Assembly (NCBI GenBank): GCA_022495995.1
Contig: JAFEMH010002447.1
Span: 261,501-325,500, forward strand
Source of the DNA: Adenophora triphylla var. japonica
Taxonomy: Eukaryota; Streptophyta; Magnoliopsida; Asterales; Campanulaceae
Direction: 5' to 3'
Length of the DNA: 64,000 nucleotides
Part shown: piece by piece, positions 23,401-34,713 of the stretch
Layout of the letters: each line of letters begins with the position of its first letter
Numbering within the stretch: position 1 is the stretch's first letter
Notes under the pieces: generated by a model
Told to the model about the DNA's origin: nothing
Seen by the model: the letters and a program-made list of their open reading frames with translations, nothing else
Database searches by the model: none
Program-made: the position numbers and the translations under genes

Positions 23401-23876
23401 AAAGTAGACAGAAATCGTATGCCGATCAACATCGTCGTGAACTTATGTTTGATGTGGGAGATCATGTATTCTTAAAGATATCCCCTACGAAGGGTGTTAT
23501 GAGATTCGGAATCCGAGGAAAGCTTAGTCCGAGGTATGTCGGACCCTTTGAAATTCTTGATCGAGTGGGAGAGGTGGCGTATAGATTGGCATTGCCGCCT
23601 GCGCTCGCAGGAGTCCATAATGTGTTCCATTTGTCCATGCTACGAAAGTATGTCCCTGACCCGAGCCATGTCATTGAATTTGAACGGTTACGTTTTCGAG
23701 CGGATCTGAGTTATGATGAAGAACCGACTCGGATTGTGGATAAGAAGGACCAAGTATTAAGAAGGCGCATCATCCCATACGTGAAGGTCCAGTGGAGTAA
23801 CCATACTGTTCGAGAAGCTACATGGGAGCTTGAAAGTGAGATGCGGGAGAAATACCCTAAATTGTTCATCGAATGA
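20442..23876 (+). CDS. Tekay pol: protease, RT, RNase H, integrase, chromodomain
   Basis: One uninterrupted frame of 1144 codons. Protease DSGATHS lies at about residues 32-38. Reverse transcriptase (about 220-400) has [17 protein letters not shown] and FIDDILVYS, the active site. RNase H (about 500-620) has [11 protein letters not shown] and YTDHKSLKY. Integrase (about 720-1000) has an HHCC zinc region ([16 protein letters not shown]) and catalytic residues in [18 protein letters not shown] and [10 protein letters not shown]. The last 60 residues form a chromodomain ([19 protein letters not shown]), used by chromoviruses to target integration to certain chromatin. All catalytic motifs are present, so the enzyme looks potentially active. 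The first Met given is simply the first in frame; the protein probably begins upstream as a gag-pol fusion. Confidence 0.93.
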   Translation: MFTMTARDARASNDVVTGTVQLCNRNVYALIDSGATHSVISSRLVSRLKLESENLEISLEIDTPTNEAIQINSVYRSCTLKVDGRNLSIDFIELDLRDFDVILGMDWLAAYHAKIDCFKKEVVFCIPGEPELYFKGKGSERKSGLISFLKARKMLKKGCEGFLASIIDTRKKSVKIEMVPIVNEFVDVFPEDLPGIPPEREVEFSIDLVPGTGPISKAPYRMAPAELKELKEQLQELLEKGLIRPSVSPWGAPVLFVKKKDGSMRLCIDYRELNKVTVKNKYPLPRIDDLFDQLQGACYFSKIDLRSGYHQLRVRKEDISKTAFRTRYGHYEFLVMPFGLTNAPAVFMELMNKVFQEFLDRCVIVFIDDILVYSKTKEEHEEQLRIVLQILREQKLYAKFKKCEFWLEEVAFLGHVVSKSGISVDPSKIEAVVNWERPTTVTEVRSFLGLAGYYRRFVEGFSKISLPLTKLMQKDVKFEWTEECEANFQELKKRLVSAPILTLPSGTEGFVIYSDASLKGLGCVLMQNEKVIAYASRQLKSYERNYPTHDLELAAIVFALKIWRHYLYGVHCEIYTDHKSLKYIFTQKELNMRQRRWLELLKDYDCNILYHPGKANKVADALSRKNRGSLAALLARKESSFGDIKPVCLEVKVSSERGRLAHLSAQPALLERIKAAQVIDPELVEILDKLKDGESSEFKVGNDNMLRYRSRICVPDDESIKREILEEAHCSRFAVHPGSTKMYQNVKDSYWWINMKRDVADFVAKCLVCQQIKCEHQRPGGLLQSLPIPEWKWEHIAMDFVVGLPRTLKGHNAIWVIVDRLTKSAHFLAFKITDSMEKLAKMYVDEIVRLHGVPVSIVSDRDARFTSKFWGSLQRALGTQLTMSTAFHPQTDGQSERTIQTLEDMLRACSLDWRGSWDEHLTLVEFAYNNSFHSSIGMAPYEALYGRKCRSPTCWDEVGERKLLGPELVQVTTEKIQLIKKRLLTAQSRQKSYADQHRRELMFDVGDHVFLKISPTKGVMRFGIRGKLSPRYVGPFEILDRVGEVAYRLALPPALAGVHNVFHLSMLRKYVPDPSHVIEFERLRFRADLSYDEEPTRIVDKKDQVLRRRIIPYVKVQWSNHTVREATWELESEMREKYPKLFIE

Positions 23877-23910
23877 GGTACGTCAAGTTTAGAGGACTAA
23901 ACTTATTTTA

Positions 23911-23922
23911 AGGGGGTGAGAG
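23911..23922 (+). promoter_or_regulatory. Polypurine tract of the Tekay element
   Basis: AGGGGGTGAGAG immediately before the right LTR start TGTAAT at 23923. It serves as the primer for plus-strand DNA synthesis. Confidence 0.85.
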
Positions 23923-26129
23923 TGTAATATATGGTTATTTTTCTATTAAGTATATAAAATAATTAAATAAATTAATTGGCCATTTTTTTTTTATAGTGGA
24001 CTGGGCTTAATTAGTTTGGGCTCAATTTGTTTTAAATGGGCCTAGTAGGATAATATAGAATTGGGCTGAATGGAGAATTAGTTTTAAAGGAAATGACAAA
24101 ATAGCATTGGGCTTTAAATATGCTGATTTGTGGAACTTGTAAATATGTTTCTTATATATATATATATTAAAAATAATAATAGAAATAGAAATAGAAGGTC
24201 TGGCAGGAACAAAAGAAGTGGAATAGGTTTAGGCTTTGTGGGCAACGGAGGAAATAGGAAGAGAGCGGTCTCGCCATGGATTGCGAACGGAAGGGTCTGA
24301 ATTGGAGTAGTATAAAAGGAGAAGAGATCGTGTTGGGGGTGTACACGAATTTGGAAGAGAGAGAGAGAGAGAACAGATTGAGAGGGCAGCGCCTAAGAGA
24401 GCTTTGGGGCTTTTGGGGCTTCAACGGAGGCGATAGGAAAATCTTGCTTGAGGTTAGTAAATTCTTCTATTTTAGTCTTTTTCTTCATTTCTGAATAAAC
24501 TAGAAGAAATCTAGGGTTGTTCAATTTTATGGATTGTAGAAAGATAATTGAAGGTATTTAAATTGGTAAACTGATGGTAGGAATTATGGGTTTTGGTTGG
24601 GAATAAGGACTGTAATTTTAATCAGCCAAGTTGTGGGTATTAATTTTTATCAGCAACATGGATTCAGATTATGGCTGTTAAGTTACCATGTTTTCTTAGA
24701 GTTCTATATTATTATGTATGTATACACAAGTATGAAGTTAAATTGTTTAGAGTTCTATGTTATTATGTTCGTATATACAGATACTTATGAAGTTAAATTG
24801 TTGTAATGAGACTAAGAATAAAAGAAAAAGGGGAGGGGGATGAACCACAGCTGGACTGTACTCTTTGGTTCATAATGTGAACAACAATGTTATGATTACT
24901 GGGGTTATGCGAGGAAGGTAGGGATGTTCACTAGTCTATACCTATTATGAAAATAATTCTAGATTCAGTCCAAGAAATAATTAAAATATAAAGAAAACTC
25001 TTAAACTGGCTAGTTACAGAATAATACTACAGAATTCATAAAGCTGTAATCAGCCTTAAGTTTAGAAAATATCAAATTAGTTTATTTATGTGTCATTAAA
25101 ATGTTGAATATATGTTGTTAGATTTTGGGAAGCACTCGTGAAGGCTTGTTCGTATTTCGACTCAGTCGAGGTAAGGGATTACGTCTCTTAGTATTATTGT
25201 ATATCGTTATCTATTGGCCCTCCATTATTCTTAGAGTAATTATTGTATTACCGTTATGGCCGGTAACTTTGATTGGAATTCACTCCAAGTGCTTTCGTCA
25301 TTGAAATTTTCTAAACTTAAATTGACATTGATTTCTTGGTCAATTAAAGAACATCATCGATAAAAGAATGATCACTTAATGACACCCATTTAATTATGGA
25401 TTAATATTGATGTACTATTGATACCCGGTCATGAGGGTTAGTTCATGACATGCCTATGTGGCATTAACCATCGACACCACTGAAATTGTGGTTATATATA
25501 GGTTATCCGGATATACCAAACCATTGATACATCGACTATTGAACCCTTTTGGGTAACTTTTGAACATTGAAATGTTGAGATGAATATTAAGTGATCATAA
25601 TTGATTTTTCGCATTATCGAATATTTAATTGTGCCATGATTTTTTCTTTCTTTGTAAAAAGAAGATTATTGTTTGATTTATTAATATGTCCGTTTCAATC
25701 GAAAATTGCTATCGATATACTCTTTGAGGTCACCCCTTCTTAGAAACCGAAGGGGCGACGTAGGACCTTGCTGAGCATTGTTCGCTCACCCTTTCTCTAA
25801 ATTCTATTTCTTCAGGTTATAAGTAGGAAAGCAAGGCTTTCGGTGGAGACATCTTGAGGCGGACCCGAATAAGTAAAGTAGTGATTTTTATGTTTTTAAG
25901 TAGGCTTTTTTTTGAGATTGTAATAAATGCCATAAACGAGTTTTAATGGCTACTAGCCGTTAGTAGTGAAAGACAATTGTTACGCTTCCGTTATCTATTT
26001 TGGTTTTTGGGTTATATGTACTAGCCGTAGAGATTTAAATTGTAGTTTGTGACCGTTAATCCTTTATTTTGGAGGACGGATTTATATTATTAATGATATT
26101 ATGATATTCAGAAATTCGGGGTTGTCACA
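23923..26129 (+). mobile_element. Right LTR of the Tekay element
   Basis: 2207 bases from TGTAATATATGG to GGTTGTCACA. It repeats the left LTR with a handful of single-base changes (for example CTAGTAGG for CTAGTGGG) and a cluster of small differences at about 24830-25050. It is followed by TATTTGATCAGAGCATT, which resembles an LTR-PBS junction, then CACTA sequence. Confidence 0.9.
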
Positions 26130-26338
26130 TATTTGATCAGAGCATTAAAAAGAAAAAGATTAAAATGGTATTTAATTCGGTTAAGCAAAAGGCGATGGTA
26201 GTAAAAATCTGATATAATGTATTCAAAGTATGTTTTGCGTAAGCATGTTATATACTAAGAAAGTACTTGATTTACTTATAATTTTCTAAGTGATTAATAT
26301 TATGTGTTTGTATATGTTAACAGTTCATTAAAGTAGTT

Positions 26339-27475
26339 ATGGATAAGACTTGGATTGCATTACGAAATCGGACTTCAAAGTCATATAAAGATGGGGTTGA
26401 TGCTTTCCTAAGCTTTGCGTTTAGGGAGAAAGATACAGCGAGAGACGTGATTTACTGCCCGTGTAGCAAGTGTCGGAATCGTTATTACCGAAACCTTGAG
26501 ATGGTAAAGATACATATAGAGATGCTCGGCTTTGATAAACATTACACAAATTGGGATCATCATGGGGAGAACTTTTCACATGAATTGAATAGAAATTCTC
26601 ATATTTCAGATGAGGACATGTTAGATGCTGCTACAAGAGTTGAGGTTGTTGATGTAACCTCCAATATGGTATCGTTAGTCCAAGAGGGGATGGGGGTTCC
26701 ACCAATATCTGATCAACAACAAACATATGATGAACCCATAAATAACGATGATGATGCTTTTGAAGATGCTTTTGATGATGTTATGGGGTCCAATGAAAAT
26801 GCTAGAAAGTTTTATAGACGCTTAAAGGATACCGAGAGCGAGTTGTATGAAAATTGTCCTCAAGGAGTAACAGAACTCTCATTTGTTGTCGAGCTCTTGA
26901 ATATAAAGCAGGTCAATAATATGACAAATAAAGCTATCACGCAAATCTTGAAGTTCTTAAGAAAAATTTTCCCTTTAGCAAAAATTCCAAAATCTTATTA
27001 TATGGCTAATAAGCTAACTTCAGACTTGGGGTTCAAGTATGAGACTTGGGATGCATGTCCAAATAGTTGTATGCTATTTCGTAATGATGCAGAAAATCTA
27101 GAATTTTGTGAAATTTGCGGTGCATCTAGATATAAGAGCAGTATTGAAAGTCAAAGTGGAATTGGGGGCAAAAATCAAGGTACAAGTGATGGTGCACCGG
27201 TTAAAAGAGTAGCTGAAAAACAAGTTAGGTATGGGCCTTTAAAGCCAAGATTGCAAAGACTCTTTTGGTGCTCTCGCATGTACTCCACTTATGAAATGGC
27301 ATAAGGAAGAACGGATCGAGGACGGTGTGATGAGGCATCCAGCAGACTACATTTGCACAGGAAAAGATTTGATCAACGTTACCCAACTGATTTCCACAGA
27401 ACAGTATCTGTTATCTACCGTGTAACAATCTATGGGACTGATGCAGAGGTACCATTTCCACTTTATATATCCTAA
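26339..27475 (+). pseudogene. CACTA transposase (TNP2/TnpD-like), N-terminal part, broken
   Basis: The frame MDKTWIALRNRTSKSY...DGVDAFLSFAF opens with the transposase-associated domain of plant En/Spm elements, including its Cys cluster (CPCSKCRNRYY) and HIEMLGFDKHYTNWDHHGE. Further on, LPK-type residues around FPLAKIPKSYYMANKL and a second Cys set (CPNSCMLF, CEICGASRYK) match the TNP2 N-terminal half. The frame is lost near 27300, but WHKEERIEDGVMRHPAD and KRFDQRYPTDF can be read in other frames up to about 27475, after which the Retand-like element interrupts. The catalytic half is missing. It is preceded by an AG acceptor (AACAG) at about 26323, suggesting a spliced leader. Confidence 0.85.
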
Positions 27476-27523
27476 CATTTATCTCTCCCAAAATGCACAT
27501 TGCGTAGGCAACCTTGTGGTGCT

Positions 27524-28112
27524 TGTTATGGGTAAAATTCAGGATTGATACATCTTGAGTTTTTATCAGCATGTCAACATCTTCACACTCGAGGGCAAGG
27601 TAAAAATTATTTATTTAAAACAATTATTTATTTCGTTATATTTTATCACGGGGATAAAAAGCACGTGAGAAAAGCCATGACCAAATGCACTCCTTTCAAC
27701 GGATCGAAGACTAAGTCAAGATGAGGATGACTCACCGAGATTGTAGGGGAGTTGGTTAGGATTTGATTTTTTCTGTTTTCTTTTTATTATTTAAAGCTCA
27801 TGGCTGGAGAGAAAAGGACTCGAACACATATACACACGCATTACACACGCATTACACTCACATAGCTCAAGAACACATTGTAATCCGCCATAGCTTTCTA
27901 CCTTGTAATTAATTGATAATACAATTGTTTGGGAAGGTATGTGCTCATAATCACCTCCCGAGGTTTTGTGCCGGCGAGATAGTTATCTCAAGGGTTTTCC
28001 TCGTTACATGACCGAGCCATCTTGATTACATTATTGCAACGATTTTATTCCATTGCACCCTCCTTCGTTTCATTTCAAATTTTTTCTTTGTTGATTTTTT
28101 TTTACCAAAACA
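27524..28112 (+). mobile_element. Left LTR of the Retand-like element
   Basis: 589 bases, TGTTATGG...AAAACA. Against the right LTR it has an extra copy of an ACACGCATTAC unit near 27840 and changes such as AAATGCACTCC for AACAGACTCC. Preceded by target duplication GTGCT. Confidence 0.92.
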
Positions 28113-28113
28113 G

Positions 28114-28134
28114 TTTGGCGCCCACCGAGGGGCC
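28114..28134 (+). promoter_or_regulatory. Primer-binding site of the Retand-like element
   Basis: TTTGGCGCCCACCGAGGGGC begins one base after the LTR end. A TGGCGCC core directly after the LTR is usual in Tat-lineage elements; I do not assign the tRNA. Confidence 0.7.
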
Positions 28135-28147
28135 ATTGGTTTTTTAA

Positions 28148-30108
28148 TTGGTTCAAAATTCTTACGATTCTACCATGTCTACCCAACCTTTGACTTCCGC
28201 CGTCACCAAAGCCCTTCCTAGCAGCCTGAATCCTCAAACCAGTAGCCGGTCGACAACCGGAGGCCAAGAAACATTGCCTCCTCCTCCTCCTGTGAATTCT
28301 GGCAAGAAGCAGATGTCACCATCTCCTGATCTTGAGATCAAGAGCATGCTAATGCAAATGAAGAATCAGCTAGATCGTCAACAGAATAACACCTCCGTGA
28401 TAGCCGAAAGCTTGATCAAGGTACAAAAGGAGCAGGAGTTACTTTCCAAAAGAATGGATAATGTTTCTCCTTACCGTCCTAGAGTCCTTGATTTCAACAC
28501 TGGGGACAGCTCTCAAACTTTCAATGAATTCCTACCAATGACTTCATCTATAAGGATGTCAACATTTTCCCCTCCTGTTACTACTTCTGTGGCAATGTCA
28601 ACACCCTTAGCTACCAGTGCCTACAGGATGACCTTTCCAGAAGGGCCCATCTTCACTAATAGCACCGTTCTGACATCCTCTATAGATAATGTTAATCCTT
28701 TCATTAATTTCAATACTAGTTCTGCTTTAGATAATGCTGCTCGTACCACTAACCCTTTTGCAGGAACCTACGTTGCGAATCAGCTTCAGGAATTGAGAGA
28801 CATGATCATGAATGTGCCTGGTGTCACCCCGCCTATCCAACAAGTCTCCCCGAAATGTTACTATCAATCTCGCTTTACTCCAGCAATTGCACATGTCGAC
28901 ATCCCGAAAGGATTCAGCGTTCCTGCCATGAAGTTATATGATGGAAGTTCAGATCCTGAGGAGCATGTCGCCCACTACCAAGAAAAGCTGGAGATCGTTC
29001 GCATCCCGATCCAGTTTCGTGAAGCTTGTTTGTGTCGAGGATTCGGTTCAACATTAGTAGGTCCGGCATTGAAGTGGCTGATCCGTCAACCTCCTGGTTC
29101 TATTGGCTCATTCGCTCAACTTGTCAACCTCTTCAACAATCAATTTTCTTGTAGCCGGCAATTTGAAAAGCTCACCAGCGACCTTTATCGTATCACTTAG
29201 CAACCCACGGAAGCATTAAAAGACTTTGTCAACAGGTTTAATAAAGAAGTCTTGGAGATCCCCAACCTGGACATGGCAACAGCTGCAAAAGCCTTCAAAA
29301 TGGGCTTGAAGAAAGATTCCCCTTACTATGAGGATCTGGTGATGAACCCGTGCAAGAAAATGAAAGATATCCAAAATCGGGCCCTAAGATTTATCAGGCT
29401 GGAAGAAGACAAGATGCAGCAATCCAAGAATCCTGACAAAGCTTCAACATATGACCATCCTGGCAGGAAGATAGAATCATCTTACCAAAGACAGAACAGA
29501 TCTAGACCATACCACAGAAATGACCATAACAAAGTCAATTGTGTGGAAGATGATGAAGATGATGATGATATTGAATCTCCTAAAATTTCTGATTATTGTT
29601 TTTCTGTTGATGTCTCAAGTATTTTGTGTGCAATGAGCAATCTTGGAGTTAAAGCTAGGTGGCCTTGAGGAGAGAGATTAGTTACCTGCTGTCTAAGGGA
29701 CATCTTAAAGAGCTCCTTGGGAACCGCAAGACCAAGATGGAGAACAAAGAACCCGTTGCAACCAGACCATCATCTCCTCCACCGGTAACAAAGGTAATTA
29801 ATGTTATTAGTGGTGGTTCTGATATTTGTGGTACTTCTTATTCTGCAGCTAAAAGATTCGCTAAGCAAGCTAAGGATGAGAAACCCGAGAGATCCTCCAA
29901 GATGTCACAGCTCACATCTCAAGATGTCATCTCCTTCGAAGAAAGTGACCGGGACAATGTTATGGATCCACATCATGACGCCTTGGTCGTTGCACTTCAG
30001 ATAGCCAACTGCAAGGTCAGACGTATCCTAATAGATGGGGACAGCTACGTGAATCTCATCATGTTGGATGCTCAAGGAAATGAAGATCCCCGAAGACAAA
30101 GATTGTAA
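28148..30108 (+). pseudogene. Retand-like gag and protease region, broken
   Basis: The frame from 28148 (first likely Met MSTQPL at 28175) encodes a Pro/Ser/Thr-rich N-terminus, then the capsid domain (VPAMKLYDGSSDPEEHVAHYQEKLE, ALKWLIRQPPGSIGSFAQLVNLF). A TAG at 29198-29200 stands before QPTEALKDFVNRFN where Gln is expected. The domain continues to 29668 with KNPDKASTYDHPGRK-type linker and an acidic run. Protease (about 29990-30260, two frames) has ALQIANCKVRRILIDGDSYVNLI, where the usual D-x-G-S is altered to DGDS, and later YNVILGRPWIH. Confidence 0.8.
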
Positions 30109-30463
30109 AAAGGACTCCTATGTTTCATGGGTTTCGGTGGAGAAACCAAAAGTACAAAGGTGAGATTACACTTCCAGTCTACGTCGAAGGTATCAATTCC
30201 ATGGAGAAATTCTGTGTAATCGATAGTACAACTTGTTATAATGTGATCTTGGGAAGACCATGGATCCATGGAATGAAGGCTGTACCATCCACCTATCACC
30301 AATGTGTCAAGATGCCGACACCTTGGGGAGTTGTCAAGGTTTACATGATCAACAAATACCTAAAGAATGTTACATGACTTCCATGAAGGCGTCAATGACC
30401 CCTAAGATGGCATAGCAATTACAGAGAAAAGCCCGTGAGGTTCTGGAGGCGAAGGAACATAAT

Positions 30464-33400
30464 TTGAAAGAGATACTCTTAGATCCTTCAAACCCAGATC
30501 TCAAAGTGCTGGTTAGCCAAGATGTTCCAGCAGAAATAGAAGAAGACCTCATCAAACTCTTACAGAGCAGAATTAAAAGCTTCGCATGGAAACATGAAGA
30601 TATGACAGGCATCAGTAAGGATGTAATCACCCATAAACTCAACATCGATCCATCGTTCAGACCGATCCACCAAAAGAGAAGAAAGTTCGCACAAGAAAGG
30701 AATATTATCATTCAAGAAGAAGTGGATAGACTACTCAAAGCTAAAATGATCAGAGAGGTCGAATACCCAAGATGGCTAGCAAATGTGGTGGTAGTAGAAA
30801 AGAGGAACGGAAAATGGAGAGTTTGTGTTGACTTCACAGACTTAAACAAAGCTTGTCCAAAAGATCCTTTCCCCTTGCCACACATTGATACTCTGGTAGA
30901 TGCTACTTGTGGAAATGAAGTTTTGACTTTCCTAGATGCGTCTTCAGGATTCCAGCAAATCCAGATGGAGCCATTCGACCAAGAGGATACCGCCTTCATC
31001 ACCCCAACAGGTATTTATTGTTACATTGCAATACCTTTTGGACTAATAAATGCAGGTGCTACATACCAGAGGCTAGTCAACATGATGTTCAAAGAGCAAA
31101 TTGGGGACACTATGGAAGTATACATCGACGATATGGTGATAAAGTCAAAGAAAGCTGAAGATCATGTTTGAGATCTTGCTCAAGCATTCGACATCCTAGA
31201 CAAGTTCAAAATGAAGCTGAACCCAGCAAAGTGCAATTTTGGCACGAAGTTCGAGAAATTATTGGGCTACATGGTGACACAAAGAGGGATAGAAGCAAGC
31301 CCAGAGCAGATCAGAGCAATCATCAACTTAACGTCACCCAAATCAATAAAAGATGTTCAAAGATTGACAGGGAAGGTGGCAGCATTAAATCGATTCATCT
31401 CAAAATCCTCAGACAGATGCAAGCCGTTCTATGACATCTTTAAGAAGAATTCTAGGTTCGAGTGGACTGATAAGCATGAACAAGCCTTTCAAGATTTGAA
31501 GCTGTACCTATCAACACCTCCCCTTCTTTCAAAGCCTCAAGAAGGCGAGCCATTGTGTGTCTACTTAGCTGTCTCTGAAACCGCAGTTAGTGCCGTCCTG
31601 GTCTGTGATCAAGATGGCATCCAGAAGCCAATATACTACGTAAGTAAAACATTGCTCGATGCGGAAACCAGGTATTCACACCTTGAAAAATTAATATTAG
31701 CTTTAATTTCTGCTTCAATTAAGTTAAGGCATTATTTTGAAACTCATGTTATTGTCATTCGTACTAACTATCCAATAAAAAGTGTAATGAGAAAACCAGA
31801 AATGTCAGGAAGGATGGCCAAGTGGTTCGTTCAATTAAGCACTTATGACATCAAATATGAGCCTAGAACAGCAATAAAATCACAAGCACTTGCAGATTTT
31901 GTGGCAGACTTTAGTCCAAGTATGCAACCTGAAGTAGAACTTGAGGTCCAACAACTCCAAGATGGGGACATCCTGAGGATGTGGACTCTATTCACAGATG
32001 GTGCTTCTAATATGAGGGGCACAGGGTTAGGTGTTGTCCTAAAGTCACCACAAGGGGACATCATACCCTAGGCCATTAGTTGTGATTATAAAGCCACCAA
32101 TAATGAGGCAGAGTACGAAGCCTTAATCGTGGGTCTATCCGTGGCTCTAGACATGAACGTCAAAGCAATACAGGTATATAGTGATTCATTATTACTTGTA
32201 AATCATTTCAACGGTTCCTATGCAGCAAAAAATGCCAAGATGACAGCTTATTTGGGCATTGTAAAAATTCTGGCAAGCAAATTTCAAATATTCTCTTTCG
32301 AACAAATACCCCGAGAAGATAACTCTCAATCGGATGCATTGGCCAATCTTGGATCAGCTTTCAAAAGTTTATCTCAGTCCAATATCCCAATCATACATGT
32401 TAACATCCCTGTTGTGGAAAGATTAGAACTATTCTGTATAGATGATGATATCCCTGATAATCAGATGGAGATATCTTGGACGACGCCAATAATTAAATAT
32501 CTTCAAGATGGCACTATCCCTGATGATGAAAAGAATGCTAGAGCATTCAGGGTAAGGATTTCAAGATTTATATTAATAGATAATGTGCTATTTAAGAAAT
32601 CATTTGCAGGACCATATTTGAGATGTCTCAAAGCTGACCAAGATAAAAAAGTCCTAAGAGAACTACATGAAGGATCATGTGGTAACCATTCTGGGGGCAG
32701 AAGCTTATATACGAAAGCTCTGAGGATGCGTTATTACTGGCCAACAATGCGACAAGATGCTACCATCTTTGCCAAGAAATGTGATTCCTGCCAAAGGCAT
32801 AGCGACATCTTGCATCAGCCCGCAGAATTGCTTCATCCAATCCTCTCTACTTGGCCGTTCATGAGATGGGGAATGGATATAATGGGAAAATTACCTAAAG
32901 CTCCTGGGGGAAAATTTTTCTTACTTGCTATGACTGATTATTTCTCTAAATGGGTTGAGGCTGAATCATATGTGCAAGTTCGTGATAAGGAAGTCATATC
33001 CTTCATTAAGAGAAATATATTTAGTAGGTTTGGCACCCATCTGAAATAATATGTGACAACAGCTCTCAATTCATCAGCAAGAAGACCCAAGATTTTCTTG
33101 CTAGGTGGGGAGTTAAGATGGTGACATCTTCACCTCTACATCCTCAAGCTAATGGCCAGGCAAAATCAAGCAACAAAATAATCATCAATAACCTAAAGAA
33201 GAGGCTAGATCAAAAGAAAGGAAGATGGGCAGAAGAGCTTCCCTTTGTCCTATGGGCAGATAGAACCACACTAAAGAACGCGACAGGTCAAACCCCCTAT
33301 TCTTTAGTGTTTAGAGCAGAAGCGGTCATCCCAGCAGAAGTTGTCATCCCCACTGTCAGATTCAATATGTTGACACCAGAGCAAAATGATACTAACCTAA

Positions 33401-33712
33401 GTCATGATCTGGATACTGTTGACGAACTGAGGGACCTTGCTAAAATCAGGATAGCAGCATATCAACAAAAGATTGCAAGATCCTACAATAAGAATGTTAG
33501 GTAGAAAAAATTCCAAGTCGGTGATTTAGTCATACGAAAAGTATTTCAGAATACAAGAGAGCCCAACGCTGGAAAAATGGCTCCCAAATGGGAAGGGCCA
33601 TACCTAGTGGATGCTGAAGCAGGCAAAGGTTCCTATTGGCTATCGACTCAAGAAGGAGCAAGGATTCCCAGAAGCTGGAACGCCATCCATCTCAAAACCT
33701 ATTTTATGTAAG
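30464..33712 (+). pseudogene. Retand-like pol: RT, RNase H, second RNase H, integrase, broken
   Basis: Reverse transcriptase 30650-31150 with KRNGKWRVCVDFTDLNKACPK and YIDDMVIKSK. A stop at 31169-31171 follows EDHV. The next frame (31211-32071) holds connection and RNase H (FYDIFKKNSRFEWT, LCVYLAVSETAVSAVL) and then a second, archaeal-type RNase H (LFTDGASNMRGTGLG). It is cut by TAG at 32069-32071 and resumes in 32129-33049 with YSDSLLLVNHFNG. Integrase has [19 protein letters not shown] and, in the next piece, SSPLHPQANGQAKSSNK, where the usual Glu after Q-A is Lys (AKSSNK for VESSNK), so a catalytic Glu appears lost. It ends in HLKTYFM at 33712. At least five breaks. Confidence 0.88.
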
Positions 33713-34713
33713 TTTTCATGATTATTTTACAATGCAAATAAAACCAAGGTATGATCTTTACTTTCCTAAGTTTAATAAAAATACTTGTTTCCATTTTTAC
33801 TCGATTTTTGGGATAATTACTGACTTAAGCATCGGAGGGGCGTTAGCTAAGCTAACGCCCACCCCTAACATGTTTCTGTTTTGCAAGGAAATAAGAAACA
33901 TTAGAATGTAACTCACTGATTAACTACGATGTAAACATCCTCCCAGGAACTTAACATCTTAAATCAGGTACGGACTATCTCCTACTCTTTAGTTAGAAAG
34001 TATTTTTATATAGTTCTTCCATCGAATAAAATATGACATCAGAAAAGATGTCGAAATCTTTCATTAACTTGTTATTTTTGCAAGAACTGGAAGTCTCCAA
34101 ATTCAGTACAAGTCCTCGTGAAAACAACCGTTTTGAGACTGGCCATCTCACCTCCGTTTAAGGTATTTAATCCCTTCAAAGGTTTAAAGAAATTACTTTC
34201 TTTCACCGTTTTAAGGTTTAAACACCTCGCCTGGAGCGCACGATGTCAACCTTGATTGAGGTGTGTGGTGGGCCTGTATGTTTAATATATACGAATTACC
34301 CATCATCACTCAATCAATGTGTTTGACCTTAAGATCTTTACAAATGGTTATGACACTTACGTGTCATCTAAGTACAAACGGTTATTGACATTTACATGTC
34401 AATCTACGTAATTGCAAAGGATTTCTACATCCACTCGCAAGTTGTTACCATCTACGAAGAAGTTAACATATCAAACTCTTAAAACATTTTTCATGAAGAT
34501 ACTTGGGGAAAGTTTTTCTCAAAACTCAAGTAAAGATTTTTCTACAGAAAGCATAAAAAGTGTTGGACCAACCCAACACTTGAAAAACATATTGTCTTGA
34601 CTCTTATGGGTCTATTACAAACCAAAAAATATTGTCTTTGGGACACAGCCCATTTAAAATCAAAGTATTTTGCACCAAAGTTTTCGAAACCAAAAAATTC
34701 TTACCATGTTCCT
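33713..34713. other. Non-coding stretch between pol and antisense gene
   Basis: About 1 kb with no convincing frame. GCATCGGAGGGGCGTTAGC near 33830 and paired Thr-rich scraps are ordinary for the 3' region of Tat elements. The end of the antisense gene would transcribe toward here. Confidence 0.45.

Larger units (their letters stand above)
16186..26129 (+). mobile_element. Tekay-type chromovirus (Ty3/gypsy) with intact pol
   Basis: LTRs at 16186-18386 and 23923-26129 (2201 and 2207 bases, nearly identical), PBS, a small extra ORF, gag, a single open pol with a C-terminal chromodomain, and a polypurine tract. The reverse transcriptase-RNase H-integrase order and chromodomain place it among chromoviruses; the long LTRs and sequence style suggest Tekay/Del. 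It is the youngest-looking element here. The flanks do not match (CACCT on the left, TATTT on the right) and come from different hosts (Tork LTR on the left, CACTA on the right), so it is not a simple insertion. Confidence 0.88.

Noticed and set aside
26130..26146. A third PBS implying another full Tekay element
   Set aside because: Only about 11 bases match and the following sequence is CACTA leader; kept as evidence of rearrangement, not as an element.
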